Positions 27,469 to 34,896 of a stretch of 34,896 bases of DNA are shown here, one piece after another. How positions within the stretch are numbered: position 1 is the stretch's first letter; each line of letters opens with the position of its first letter. Made by a program: the position numbers and the translations under genes. The notes beneath the pieces were generated by a model, which saw only the letters and a list, made by a program, of their open reading frames with translations, was not told the DNA's origin and searched no databases. Origin of the DNA: a virus; IMG/VR virus record IMGVR_UViG_3300036791_001912, positions 1 through 34,896 of that record; one strand, 5' to 3'.

Positions 27469-29490
27469 ATGCCACTGAACGAGGAAATCGCGCAAGCGTA
27501 TAACCGACTCGGCGAAGCCCAAGCGCTCGGCCAGATCGGCGCCGGCCAAGCGTGGGCGCAGGGCCTACAGCAGGTCGGCGCGACGGTCGGGAAGATCCCC
27601 GAGATGGTCGCGCAGCAGCGGCAACTGCAGGACGAGCAGCGCGTGCGCGATGCGCGAACGGCCTTCTCCACCGACCTCGCCAACACGCCGCCGCTCAACG
27701 TCGACGGCCTGAAGCTCTACGACATTCCCAGCCTCCTGAAGGCGGGCGCCACCAGAGGCTTTGCCGCCGACTATCTGCCGAGCCTCCAGCATCTCGATGC
27801 CGTCAATCAAGCGGTGCAAAACGTGAATCACACGCGCCGCGCGGCGCTCGAACCCATGGCGCTCGCGGTCGCGCACAGTAACTATGATCCCGGCCTCACC
27901 CTCAATTTACTGCAGAACGCCGAAGACAATCAGCTATGGAGCAAGGCGACGATCGACGGCTGGAGACAAGACGTCCAGAACCATCCGGAGAAAATCAAGG
28001 GGATCGTCGGCATCTTGGCGGGGACATCGGGACAAAAACAGACCGTCATTCCGGCGACGGGGCGAGGCGCGGCGCCTGCCCGCGTGATCAATGAACTCGG
28101 CGAGACGGTCGCGACCGGATCGCCCGCGTCTCCTGAGGAACCGACGACGCCGGCGGGCCTCCAGTTCTCGGCGGCCGGGGCCTTGGGCCCGAATCCGACG
28201 CCGGCGCAGATACAAGCCTATCGGGCGTTGGGCCTCGGGCCGCCGATCGCAGCGGCGCCTGGAGTGAGCCTCTTGGGACGCAGTTCGTTCTTGCCCAATC
28301 TGTTCGGCGGCGATCTGGCGACTGGGCAGGTCGCCGGTCAGGTGCCAGGTCAGGCAGCGCCCCTCGGGGGGATTGGGGCCGCGCAGGCGCCCGGTCCAGC
28401 GGTACCCAGTCCTGCGGTACCCAGTCCTGCGGTGCCTGGTCCGGCAGTGCCTGGTGCGGCGGTGCCCGGTGCGGTGGTGCCCAGTGTGGCGGCGGTGCCC
28501 GCAGGCCCGAAGCCGATCTATACGGCGCCTGAGCGCGACGAATTCAAGCCTGAACAACGCATGGTGAAGGGTGTGGCCACGACCCTGAACTATCACACGG
28601 GCGGCCCGTTGAAGGGGCAATATACGATCCCTGGCGCGGACACCGTCCCTATCCCCAACGCGCCGATGCCCCCGGCCGCGATCATCGTGAACAATGCGGC
28701 GGCAGCGGCGGCGGCCAATGCTCCGCTGGTGGACGCCTCGCGGCCGTCTGGGCCGACCGCGAACAAACTCGATCCGGCCACGGGCCTGACGCCCAACGGG
28801 ATGTATCAGTCGGCGATCGCGTGGGGGCTGCAAGGCAATGCGGGGATGCCGCCGACCGGCCGGGGGGACAGCCCGCGGGCGTCGGCGGTCCGGAACAGCA
28901 TCATCAATAAAGGGTCGGCCATTGCGGCGGCGGCGGGGGTCGACCTGCCGACGGTCCGCGCGGAATACCGCGCCAATCAGACCGCCCTCAATAAATTGCT
29001 GCCCCAAGCCCAAGCCACGGCCAATGCCGCGAATGCGGCGACGGACAATCTGGACTTAGCGCTCCAGATGAGTCCGAACGTGACGCGCACGGATTCGGCC
29101 TGGGTGAACCAGCGGGTGAATGAGTTTGTGCGGGGAGTGACGCCCGCCGTCGCCCTCACCGATTTTGAAGTCAAGCTGTACACGGCCGCCCGTGAATACG
29201 CCAAAGTGACGTCCGGCGGCGCCCTGTCCGCGCAAGGGCTCACGGATTCGGCGGCGAAGGAAGCCAGCGCGCTGATCAATGCCGCACAATCGCCCGACGC
29301 CTTGGCCGCCGCGGTCAATGCCATGAAAGCCGACATGGCGAACGTGACGCGTGAACAAACGAACGGCTTGAATCGCGTCTCGAGCACGATTGCGAATTTC
29401 TTCAGTGCGGCCAATGGCACGCCTGGTCCGACAGGGGCCGGCGGCCCGAGGAAATTGACGGCGCAAGAACTCATCGACAAGTACAAGTAA
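27469..29490 (+). CDS. Large putative ejection (DNA injection) protein
   Basis: A 673-residue protein rich in Ala, Gln and Pro. The N-terminal 230 residues are helical (QAYNRLGEAQALGQIG and onward). A Pro-rich middle contains a run of five-residue P-A-V-P-x repeats (about residues 308-340). The C-terminal 250 residues are helical and Ala-rich (AQATANAANAATDNLDLALQ, then SALINAAQSPDALAAAVNAM) and end KLTAQELIDKYK. Long, helical, low-cysteine proteins in this place between gp4 and the tailspike are the ejection proteins in P22-like phages. No lytic transglycosylase motif is visible. Confidence 0.5.
   Translation: MPLNEEIAQAYNRLGEAQALGQIGAGQAWAQGLQQVGATVGKIPEMVAQQRQLQDEQRVRDARTAFSTDLANTPPLNVDGLKLYDIPSLLKAGATRGFAADYLPSLQHLDAVNQAVQNVNHTRRAALEPMALAVAHSNYDPGLTLNLLQNAEDNQLWSKATIDGWRQDVQNHPEKIKGIVGILAGTSGQKQTVIPATGRGAAPARVINELGETVATGSPASPEEPTTPAGLQFSAAGALGPNPTPAQIQAYRALGLGPPIAAAPGVSLLGRSSFLPNLFGGDLATGQVAGQVPGQAAPLGGIGAAQAPGPAVPSPAVPSPAVPGPAVPGAAVPGAVVPSVAAVPAGPKPIYTAPERDEFKPEQRMVKGVATTLNYHTGGPLKGQYTIPGADTVPIPNAPMPPAAIIVNNAAAAAAANAPLVDASRPSGPTANKLDPATGLTPNGMYQSAIAWGLQGNAGMPPTGRGDSPRASAVRNSIINKGSAIAAAAGVDLPTVRAEYRANQTALNKLLPQAQATANAANAATDNLDLALQMSPNVTRTDSAWVNQRVNEFVRGVTPAVALTDFEVKLYTAAREYAKVTSGGALSAQGLTDSAAKEASALINAAQSPDALAAAVNAMKADMANVTREQTNGLNRVSSTIANFFSAANGTPGPTGAGGPRKLTAQELIDKYK
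28391..28489 (+). repeat. 15-bp tandem repeats encoding P-A-V-P-x units
   Basis: About seven degenerate 15-base units (GGTACCCAGTCCTGC type) encode P-S-P-A-V / P-G-A-A-V units within the large putative ejection protein. The repeats keep the frame and form a flexible linker. Confidence 0.7.
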
Positions 29491-30456
29491 ATGGCTGATC
29501 CCTTACCGCCGTTGAACGGCATCGTGCAGAAGATGATCGATGCTGGCGAATCCGAAGAGAACATCGCGACCGTCATTCAACATTACCAAGCGAATAGCGG
29601 TGCCAATTCGCAGACGACATCGCCGGACACATACGGGACCGGAGCGCTGATCGCCGGGGCCGCGAAAGGCGCGTCTGGGGCGCTGTCCGATACGGCCAAT
29701 GCGGCCTTGAAGTACGCGCTGACCCCAGCAAGCGCCTTGCGCGTTGCGCCTGAGACGGGCTCTGCGATCGGGCAAGGAGTCACGATTTTGGGCGGCCTAG
29801 GGACGGCGGCCACGGCCGCTGCGACAGGACATCCCATCGAGGCGGGCACCGTCCTCCTCAACACGGGGCCAGCCGCATACTTTGCGGGACGAGGCGGCTG
29901 GCATACCGCCAAATTAGCGAATCGACTGATGCCACCCGCCGAAGCCGCCGTCAAACAAGGTGCGCTCAATCTCGCGTTGAATCCCGTGACGCCCTATCTG
30001 CAATCCGCCTTGAAAGCGGTGAGCGCCGTGGGAGGCGCCCAAGGAGTGAACGATCTGGCGCAGATGGCCGAACCTGGACGCCAAGACATAGGTGTCCTTG
30101 GCGTCGGCCCCTCGGCCTCGGCAGACACGATCACGCCAGAAGCCGAAAAGCAGATTATGTATCGCGTCAATCAACGCCTCAAAAACGGCGAATCGCCGTA
30201 CAACGCGCTCGTCGCCGAAAGCGGCAATAGTGCGGCGATCGCCAACCGCATCATGTCGCGTTTCATTGAATCTGGCCCGAACATTGCCAGCACGCCCACG
30301 TCGAACCCGTCCACGGCGCAAGTGCAGGCCGTGCAATCGCTGATCGACACGAAAGGGCTGAGCCCATCGGCGGCCATTAAGAGCGTCACGGGTGGCGATG
30401 ATCGGCTCTTCGGGCCGCTCATGACGGCCTATATGCGGTCTCGGATCAAGCCATGA
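29491..30456 (+). CDS. Putative ejection protein with hydrophobic Gly/Ala region
   Basis: A 321-residue protein. The N-terminal helix (IVQKMIDAGESEENIATVIQ) is a motif often seen in phage internal proteins. Residues 50-150 are Gly/Ala-rich and hydrophobic (TGALIAGAAKGASGALSD, QGVTILGGLGTAATAAATG) and could enter membranes. The C-terminal part is helical and polar. It begins directly after the stop of the previous gene and overlaps the next by four bases. A role in DNA ejection is inferred from composition and place. Confidence 0.5.
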   Translation: MADPLPPLNGIVQKMIDAGESEENIATVIQHYQANSGANSQTTSPDTYGTGALIAGAAKGASGALSDTANAALKYALTPASALRVAPETGSAIGQGVTILGGLGTAATAAATGHPIEAGTVLLNTGPAAYFAGRGGWHTAKLANRLMPPAEAAVKQGALNLALNPVTPYLQSALKAVSAVGGAQGVNDLAQMAEPGRQDIGVLGVGPSASADTITPEAEKQIMYRVNQRLKNGESPYNALVAESGNSAAIANRIMSRFIESGPNIASTPTSNPSTAQVQAVQSLIDTKGLSPSAAIKSVTGGDDRLFGPLMTAYMRSRIKP

Positions 30457-30671
30457 CGAACGCGGAGCGGCTGATTCTGCGGGCGCGGCAACTGCTCGAC
30501 GACAACACGCTGTCGAATAATCAGCGCATTCAGTACGCGCCCGCCTTGCTGCGCCAGCTCGCCCTCAACACGCCGTCCCTCGCGCGGCGGCGGGCGGCGC
30601 TGAATGAAGTCACGGATCCGGCCGTGCAGGCGGCGCTGGCCGCCGCGCTCGAGGCCATCGTTCCCGTATGA
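30453..30671 (+). CDS. Small helical protein before gp10-like gene
   Basis: A 72-residue helical protein (MTNAERLILRARQLLDDNTL, then LARRRAALNEVTDPAVQAAL) starting in an ATGA overlap with the previous gene. No family is recognised. It is probably a virion-assembly accessory, because it is translationally coupled to a putative ejection gene. Confidence 0.55.
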   Translation: MTNAERLILRARQLLDDNTLSNNQRIQYAPALLRQLALNTPSLARRRAALNEVTDPAVQAALAAALEAIVPV

Positions 30672-30707
30672 TTCGCCCCCATATTCTCTGCGGCGGCGAG
30701 CGCTAAC

Positions 30708-32171
30708 GTGGTCCTCGCCGGCTTCATAGGTCCGTCATATGTGCTGACCTCACCCAATGTGGCGGTCGAGACGCTGTACAACTGGGCGCCGCAAACGGTC
30801 GAAGTCCCCAACGAACGCGCCAAGCTCGTCTACGCGCCCACGCCGGGCCTCACCGTCTACGCGCTGCTCGATGATGGGCCGGTGCGCGGCGGCTTCTACC
30901 AGGACGGCCGATCGTTCTGTGTGTCGGGCCTCGGCGTGTATGAATTCTTCACCAATGGGCCGCCGATCAAGCGGGGCATGGTCTCGGCGAAGGATGCCAA
31001 TCCCGTCACGTTCTCGAGCAACGGCAATGCGGGGCATCAGCTCTACATCACGAGCGCGGGGCGGGGGAATATCTACGATCTGAATGCCAACACGGTCGCG
31101 CCGATCACGGCGCCGGGCTATCCGGCCGCGACGCCGATGGGCGCGTATCTCGACACCTATTTCCTGACGATTCAGGGCGGCTCGGCGCAATTCAACATCA
31201 GCGCGATTGAAGACGGCACGCAGTGGGCCGCCCTCGATTTCTCCATCCGCGTCGGCGGCTCCGACAATTTGGTCGGGATTATCGAGAACAACAAGATCAT
31301 TTTGCTCTTTGGCACCAAGACGACCGAAGCGTGGTACGACGCGGGCGCCGGCACGTTTCCGTTTCAATCCGTGCCGCAAACGATTCTCGAGATGGGCTGC
31401 GTCGCCCCGTATTCGATCGCGAAAACGAGCGGGGCGGCCGGCGCCGTCGTCTGGCTGCATCAGACCTCGCGCGGGCGGGGCATCTTTGTCATGCAGTCGG
31501 GCGGATCCTATGGGACCCAACGCATTAGCACGTACGCGCAGGAACAGGAGTGGCTGAAATATCCGACGTTCAGCGATGTCGTGACGTTCACGTACACCGA
31601 AGGCGGCCACGATTTCGCCGTCGTGACGTTTCCCTCCGGCAATGCGACGTGGGTCTATGATTTCGGCGAACATCTGTGGCATCGGCGCGGCTGGCTGAAT
31701 CCCACCACGGGCCTGCAGGATCGGCGGCGCGAGTGGGTCCATTGGTTGTCGCCGAGTGGGCAGCATCTGGTCGGTGATTGGGAAGTCGGGACGGTCTATG
31801 TGCTGGATCAAACCGTCGGCACCGACAACGGCCAGCCGATTCAACGGCAACGCCGCGCGCCGCATCTGGTGACGGAGCTGACCACGAATTTCTATTCCGA
31901 TTTCCGCCTGGACATGGAAACGGGGCTCGGGGCAACCACCGGACAAGGGAGCGCGCCGCTGGTGCTCTTGAATTGGTCCGATGACGGCGGCCATACGTGG
32001 AGCGATGCGCTCGAACTCGATGCGGGGAGCCTCGGCAAGTATCGGCTGCGGTGTCGCGCGGCGGGCACGCTCGGCAGCTCGCGCGATCGCGTGTTTCAGG
32101 TCACGGTGTCCGATCCGATCCCGTGGCGCGTCAATGAAGCGTACGTGAACGTCATCCAAGGCACCTCATGA
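30708..32171 (+). CDS. gp10-like tail hub / DNA-stabilisation protein (P22 type)
   Basis: A 487-residue protein of the P22 gp10 family. It is strand-rich throughout, with the family start (GFIGPSYVLTSPNVAVETLY, NWAPQTVE), TPGLTVYALLDDGPVRGGFY, the central FSIRVGGSDNLVGIIENN, LLFGTKTTEAWYDAGAGTFP and a closing domain TNFYSDFRLDMETG. In P22, gp10 binds below gp4 and carries the needle and tailspikes. It starts at a GTG at 30708. Here it lies after the putative ejection genes, whereas in P22 gene 10 directly follows gene 4. Confidence 0.85.
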   Translation: MVLAGFIGPSYVLTSPNVAVETLYNWAPQTVEVPNERAKLVYAPTPGLTVYALLDDGPVRGGFYQDGRSFCVSGLGVYEFFTNGPPIKRGMVSAKDANPVTFSSNGNAGHQLYITSAGRGNIYDLNANTVAPITAPGYPAATPMGAYLDTYFLTIQGGSAQFNISAIEDGTQWAALDFSIRVGGSDNLVGIIENNKIILLFGTKTTEAWYDAGAGTFPFQSVPQTILEMGCVAPYSIAKTSGAAGAVVWLHQTSRGRGIFVMQSGGSYGTQRISTYAQEQEWLKYPTFSDVVTFTYTEGGHDFAVVTFPSGNATWVYDFGEHLWHRRGWLNPTTGLQDRRREWVHWLSPSGQHLVGDWEVGTVYVLDQTVGTDNGQPIQRQRRAPHLVTELTTNFYSDFRLDMETGLGATTGQGSAPLVLLNWSDDGGHTWSDALELDAGSLGKYRLRCRAAGTLGSSRDRVFQVTVSDPIPWRVNEAYVNVIQGTS

Positions 32172-33208
32172 CGAACCCGAACCTGCTCTTCGATCCGCTC
32201 AATACGCCGTGGGTCCAGCGGGATAACAAACTCACCCCAATTGCGTGGTCCGTTCTGCAGGGCCTCAAGGTCGGCCTGTCCACGATCGATCTCACGGATC
32301 AAGTCTCAGGGATTCTTGGGGCCGTCAATGGCGGGACTGGGGTCAACAACGGCGCGCGCACGCTCACGCTGAATGGCGCCAGCCTCACGTTGACCATGAC
32401 GGCGCCCACGTCGGTCACGCTGCCGACGTCCGGCACGTTGTTCGCGCAAGGCGGCGCGCTCACGGCCTCAAGCGTGACGGCGTCGGGCACTGTCCAAGGT
32501 GGAACCGTGACGTCGTTGGGCAATGTCCAAGGCGCGACCGTCACGGCCACGGGCAACGTGTCGGCCGCGAACGTCGTGGCCTCGGGCACCGTGTCGGCCG
32601 CGACGATGGCGACCTCGGGCAATGCCCACATCGCCGGCAATCTGACCGTGGACGGCATTCTCACGCCTGGCGTGCAGAGCCGCAAGGTGACGCCCACGAC
32701 CATCACCAACAGCAACGCCGAAACGGCATTACATACCTACACCGTGCCGGGCGGCACCCTCGGCACCAATAGAATTCTGCATATCAGCGGCACCGGCACG
32801 ATCACGCAAGGGACGGGGGCGGCGCAAAATATTACGTTTCGCGTGAAATACGGCGGGACGATCGTCGCTAATCTCAACTTCTCCAATGTTCCGCCGTACG
32901 CCGCTGGCATCCTCGGGCCGTGGAGTTTCGACTGCGAGATCGCCGGGGCAGGCGCGACCAATGCCCAAACCTCAAAATGCATCGGCGCGATCGCGTTTAA
33001 TAGTGGGTTGTTCACCGGGACGGGGTCGTCCTTTCTGGACCTGGCGGCCACGAACATCGTGCAGTCAACGGCCGTCCTGCCCTCGGTGCATGCGAGTGTC
33101 GCCGTCGATTCGACGGTGAGCCAGCCGCTCGTGGTGACGGGCATTCTGGGGGTCGCTCAGCCGACGATATCGATCACGCTCTCCACGGCGTATGTCGAGG
33201 TGAAATGA
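32168..33208 (+). CDS. Tail fibre protein
   Basis: A 346-residue protein. A short N-terminal anchor (FDPLNTPWVQRDNKLTPIAW) is followed by a Thr/Val/Gly-rich repetitive shaft (residues 60-165: SVTASGTVQGGTVTSLGNVQ and related hexads), typical of trimeric fibres. The C-terminal 170 residues form a beta-rich head (ALHTYTVPGGTLGTNR, FDCEIAGAG) that is homologous to the end of the next protein. It probably binds a host receptor as a trimer. It overlaps gp10 by four bases. Confidence 0.75.
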   Translation: MTNPNLLFDPLNTPWVQRDNKLTPIAWSVLQGLKVGLSTIDLTDQVSGILGAVNGGTGVNNGARTLTLNGASLTLTMTAPTSVTLPTSGTLFAQGGALTASSVTASGTVQGGTVTSLGNVQGATVTATGNVSAANVVASGTVSAATMATSGNAHIAGNLTVDGILTPGVQSRKVTPTTITNSNAETALHTYTVPGGTLGTNRILHISGTGTITQGTGAAQNITFRVKYGGTIVANLNFSNVPPYAAGILGPWSFDCEIAGAGATNAQTSKCIGAIAFNSGLFTGTGSSFLDLAATNIVQSTAVLPSVHASVAVDSTVSQPLVVTGILGVAQPTISITLSTAYVEVK

Positions 33209-34353
33209 TGGCGGCGATTCAGGGCGTCGGCCTCATCAATCCGGTGCTGCAGTTCGAAGATGGCAACGGGATTCCGTATGCCGCCGGGACCGTGAGCTTC
33301 TACGCGGCCGGCACGACCGTGCTCCAGAACATCTACAGCGATACGGCACTCTTGGTACCCCTCGCCAACCCGATGACGCTCAATGCGTCGGGCCGCTCGA
33401 GCAGTGACGGCACGAACACGTCGCCGGTCTATTTTCTGCCGCTCGCCTATGACTACACTCTGAAGGACAGTACCGGGGTCGTGATCTATGGCCCGGAGAC
33501 GTTCTCGGGCAGCATCTGGCCTGGATCGCTGCAAGGGATCACCGTGCTCAGTCCGCTGGCCGGCCAGAATGGCTACACGAACCGGGTCACGACCACCCTC
33601 AACAAAGCGGCGAGCGGCACGCACGCGCTCTTCACCGGCACGCGGTTCGATCGGACGCAGATCGGGGCGAATCCCTCGACGCTCACGGAAGCGGACACGG
33701 TGTACATCGAAGGGCCGCCGACGGCGGGCAGTACGGTCTACGCCCTGAATGTGGCGTCGGGCAATGTCCATATCGGCGGGACGCTAACGGCGGATGGAGG
33801 CGTTTCTGGCACGTCCGCCGTCTTGGACCACAAAACGACGCCCACGGTCATCAGCAATAGCGCCGCCGAAACCACGTTGTATTCCTTCGTCGTGCCGGGC
33901 GGCACGCTCGGCGCGAACAGAGTGTTGCGTCTCAGCGGCATCGGATCGGTCTTTCAAAATACTGGGGCGACGCAAACGTGCATCCTGAAAGTCAAATACG
34001 GGGCGTCGCAGGTCGTGTTCATCACGTTCAACACCATCCCCGTCAGTCCGAACGCCGGCCCCTTCAATTTTGACTGCGAGATATTTGCCCTCACGACCGG
34101 CCAACAAGCCACAAAATGTGCGGCGGTGCTCGGCGTGAATAACGTGGGCGCGATCTTCAATGCGAGTACGGGCACCTCCAGCGTGGATATGTCCCAGACA
34201 AATATCGCGCAGCAAATGCTGTGGATTCCGTCCGCCGGCACGGTGAACACCGATTCCACGGTGAACCAAACCCTCACCGTCACGGGCCAACTCTCGGTCG
34301 CCTCCGCCGCGATGAACATGGAACTGCAGGCGGCCTACCTCGAACTCAAATGA
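33205..34353 (+). CDS. Tailspike-like protein
   Basis: A 382-residue protein. Residues 1-100 resemble a P22-type tailspike head-binding domain: NPVLQFEDGNGIPYAAGTVS, VLQNIYSDTALLVPLANPMT, LPLAYDYTLKDSTGVVIYG. A middle region with TLTEADTVYIEGPP follows. The C-terminal 165 residues match the end of the preceding fibre (VPGGTLGANRVL, FDCEIFAL, DSTVNQTL). No polysaccharide-lyase repeat is evident, so it may bind rather than cleave its receptor. It is coupled to both neighbours by ATGA-type overlaps. Confidence 0.75.
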   Translation: MMAAIQGVGLINPVLQFEDGNGIPYAAGTVSFYAAGTTVLQNIYSDTALLVPLANPMTLNASGRSSSDGTNTSPVYFLPLAYDYTLKDSTGVVIYGPETFSGSIWPGSLQGITVLSPLAGQNGYTNRVTTTLNKAASGTHALFTGTRFDRTQIGANPSTLTEADTVYIEGPPTAGSTVYALNVASGNVHIGGTLTADGGVSGTSAVLDHKTTPTVISNSAAETTLYSFVVPGGTLGANRVLRLSGIGSVFQNTGATQTCILKVKYGASQVVFITFNTIPVSPNAGPFNFDCEIFALTTGQQATKCAAVLGVNNVGAIFNASTGTSSVDMSQTNIAQQMLWIPSAGTVNTDSTVNQTLTVTGQLSVASAAMNMELQAAYLELK

Positions 34354-34529
34354 GCAGCGTTGAATTCGTGTTGATCGTCGTCGTGATCCTCGTGGTGGCG
34401 GCGCTGACCCATTGGTTCGGCGATGATCCCGCGTACTTTGGCGGCAGGCCGGGACTCAAACCGCCGATCGTGTGGGCGCTCGCCGTGCTGATGATTCTCC
34501 TGGTCTGCGGGGAATTCGCCGGCCGGTAA
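34350..34529 (+). CDS. Small membrane protein 1, holin candidate
   Basis: A 59-residue protein with two hydrophobic helices (FVLIVVVILVVAALT, residues 5-20; and VWALAVLMILLVCGEF, about 40-56) separated by a short polar loop. This is the size and topology of class II holins. Its start (MSSVEFVLIV) resembles that of the next gene. It is in the late operon directly after the tailspike. The role is inferred. Confidence 0.5.
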   Translation: MSSVEFVLIVVVILVVAALTHWFGDDPAYFGGRPGLKPPIVWALAVLMILLVCGEFAGR

Positions 34530-34543
34530 ACACGGAACTCACA

Positions 34544-34735
34544 ATGAGTCTCGTTGAATTCGTGCTAATCGTTCTCCTGATCGTCGGGCTCGCGGCGCTC
34601 CTGGTGCCGCGCGTCGTTTGGGCAGGCATCGCGCTCGTGCTCATGGTCGCCGGCTGGCTCGCCGTGACCGTCGTGTACGAGGTGCTGACGGTGGTCCGCG
34701 CGTGTCGTCGGGGGTTCCGGCCCGGAGTCCGATGA
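34544..34735 (+). CDS. Small membrane protein 2, holin/antiholin candidate
   Basis: A 63-residue protein with one or two hydrophobic helices (FVLIVLLIVGLAALLV, then WAGIALVLMVAGWLAVTVVY) and a basic tail (RACRRGFRPGVR). Its first 12 residues resemble those of the preceding gene, so the two may be a duplicated pair, such as holin and antiholin. The stop overlaps the next ATG. Confidence 0.5.
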   Translation: MSLVEFVLIVLLIVGLAALLVPRVVWAGIALVLMVAGWLAVTVVYEVLTVVRACRRGFRPGVR

Positions 34736-34896
34736 ATTATCTAATCGTCGGCATGGTGGGGTTCGTCGCGGGCGCTGTCTGCTTGGAGCTGTTCGCGAAA
34801 CGCCTGGAGGCGGCCATCATCCGCGCGATGACGATCCCGTCGCTGCCGCCGCCGCGCAGCGCAACGAAGGCAACGACACCGTCGGAGCCGTTATAA
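34732..34896 (+). CDS. Small membrane-anchored protein
   Basis: A 54-residue protein. One N-terminal hydrophobic helix (MNYLIVGMVGFVAGAVCLEL) is followed by a charged helix (FAKRLEAAIIRAM) and a Pro/Thr-rich tail. The arrangement is like a small spanin or a membrane accessory, but no motif proves it. The ATG overlaps the previous stop (ATGA at 34732). The gene ends on the last base of the window. Confidence 0.5.
   Translation: MNYLIVGMVGFVAGAVCLELFAKRLEAAIIRAMTIPSLPPPRSATKATTPSEPL

Noticed and set aside
30750-32159. Long antisense open frame opposite the gp10-like gene
   Set aside because: It is Arg-rich low-complexity sequence caused by GC-rich codon bias of the real gene, without ribosome site or known motif.
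1-34896. Integrase, attachment sites or tRNA genes
   Set aside because: No tyrosine or serine recombinase motif and no tRNA was recognised in any frame; this cannot exclude a very divergent one.

Overview
The window looks like a nearly complete or complete double-stranded DNA phage genome, GC-rich by eye, from an uncultured source. It starts exactly on an ATG and ends exactly on a stop codon, as expected if a circular contig was cut between two genes. No host-specific gene allows a confident host assignment. The virion block resembles P22-type podoviruses: TerL, P22-like portal, scaffold, P22-type coat, gp4-like adaptor, gp10-like tail hub, and fibre/tailspike-like proteins. The replication and maintenance block is plasmid-like: a ParA ATPase with a small partner, an HTH replication protein carrying a ten-copy palindromic repeat array inside its gene, and a DUF1376-type replication protein. 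I see no integrase, so a phage-plasmid lifestyle is the simplest reading (inference).

Layout. 1-3.4 kb: accessory zone with small genes, an HNH endonuclease bounded by duplicated gene-end sequence, a DUF5343-like gene, and an IS1-family element that interrupts a small gene. 3.4-6.8 kb: leftward operon (RHH regulator, two small proteins, DUF1064 nuclease, XRE regulator, J-domain protein, a conserved CGxYA protein, a coiled-coil/winged-helix protein) driven from a promoter whose spacer contains a perfect palindrome. 6.85-8.16 kb: rightward DUF1376 replication-like gene, zinc protein and DUF4177-like protein, preceded by short direct repeats and a decayed copy of the gene's own 5' end. 8.3-10.4 kb: leftward Rep - ParA - small partner - coiled-coil operon. 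10.4-10.7 kb: hairpin-rich divergent control region. 10.7-34.9 kb: one long rightward late block.

The late block runs: small zinc/acidic proteins, a duplicated TerL 5' end, TerL, small genes, portal, scaffold, GIY-YIG endonuclease, coat, decoration-like proteins, gp4-like adaptor, GNAT protein, two tandem paralogues, a TnpB element on the opposite strand, putative ejection proteins, gp10-like protein, two fibre proteins sharing a C-terminal domain, and three small membrane proteins. No classical endolysin was recognised.

The most interesting signals are: (i) the replication gene with ten embedded 16-bp palindromes beside a pyrimidine/AT-rich tract, reminiscent of the lambda O/ori arrangement; (ii) a C-terminal peptide shared by two otherwise unrelated replication-type proteins; (iii) three places where a gene end is duplicated around inserted sequence (HNH, DUF1376, TerL); and (iv) a TerL whose usual nuclease aspartates appear replaced.
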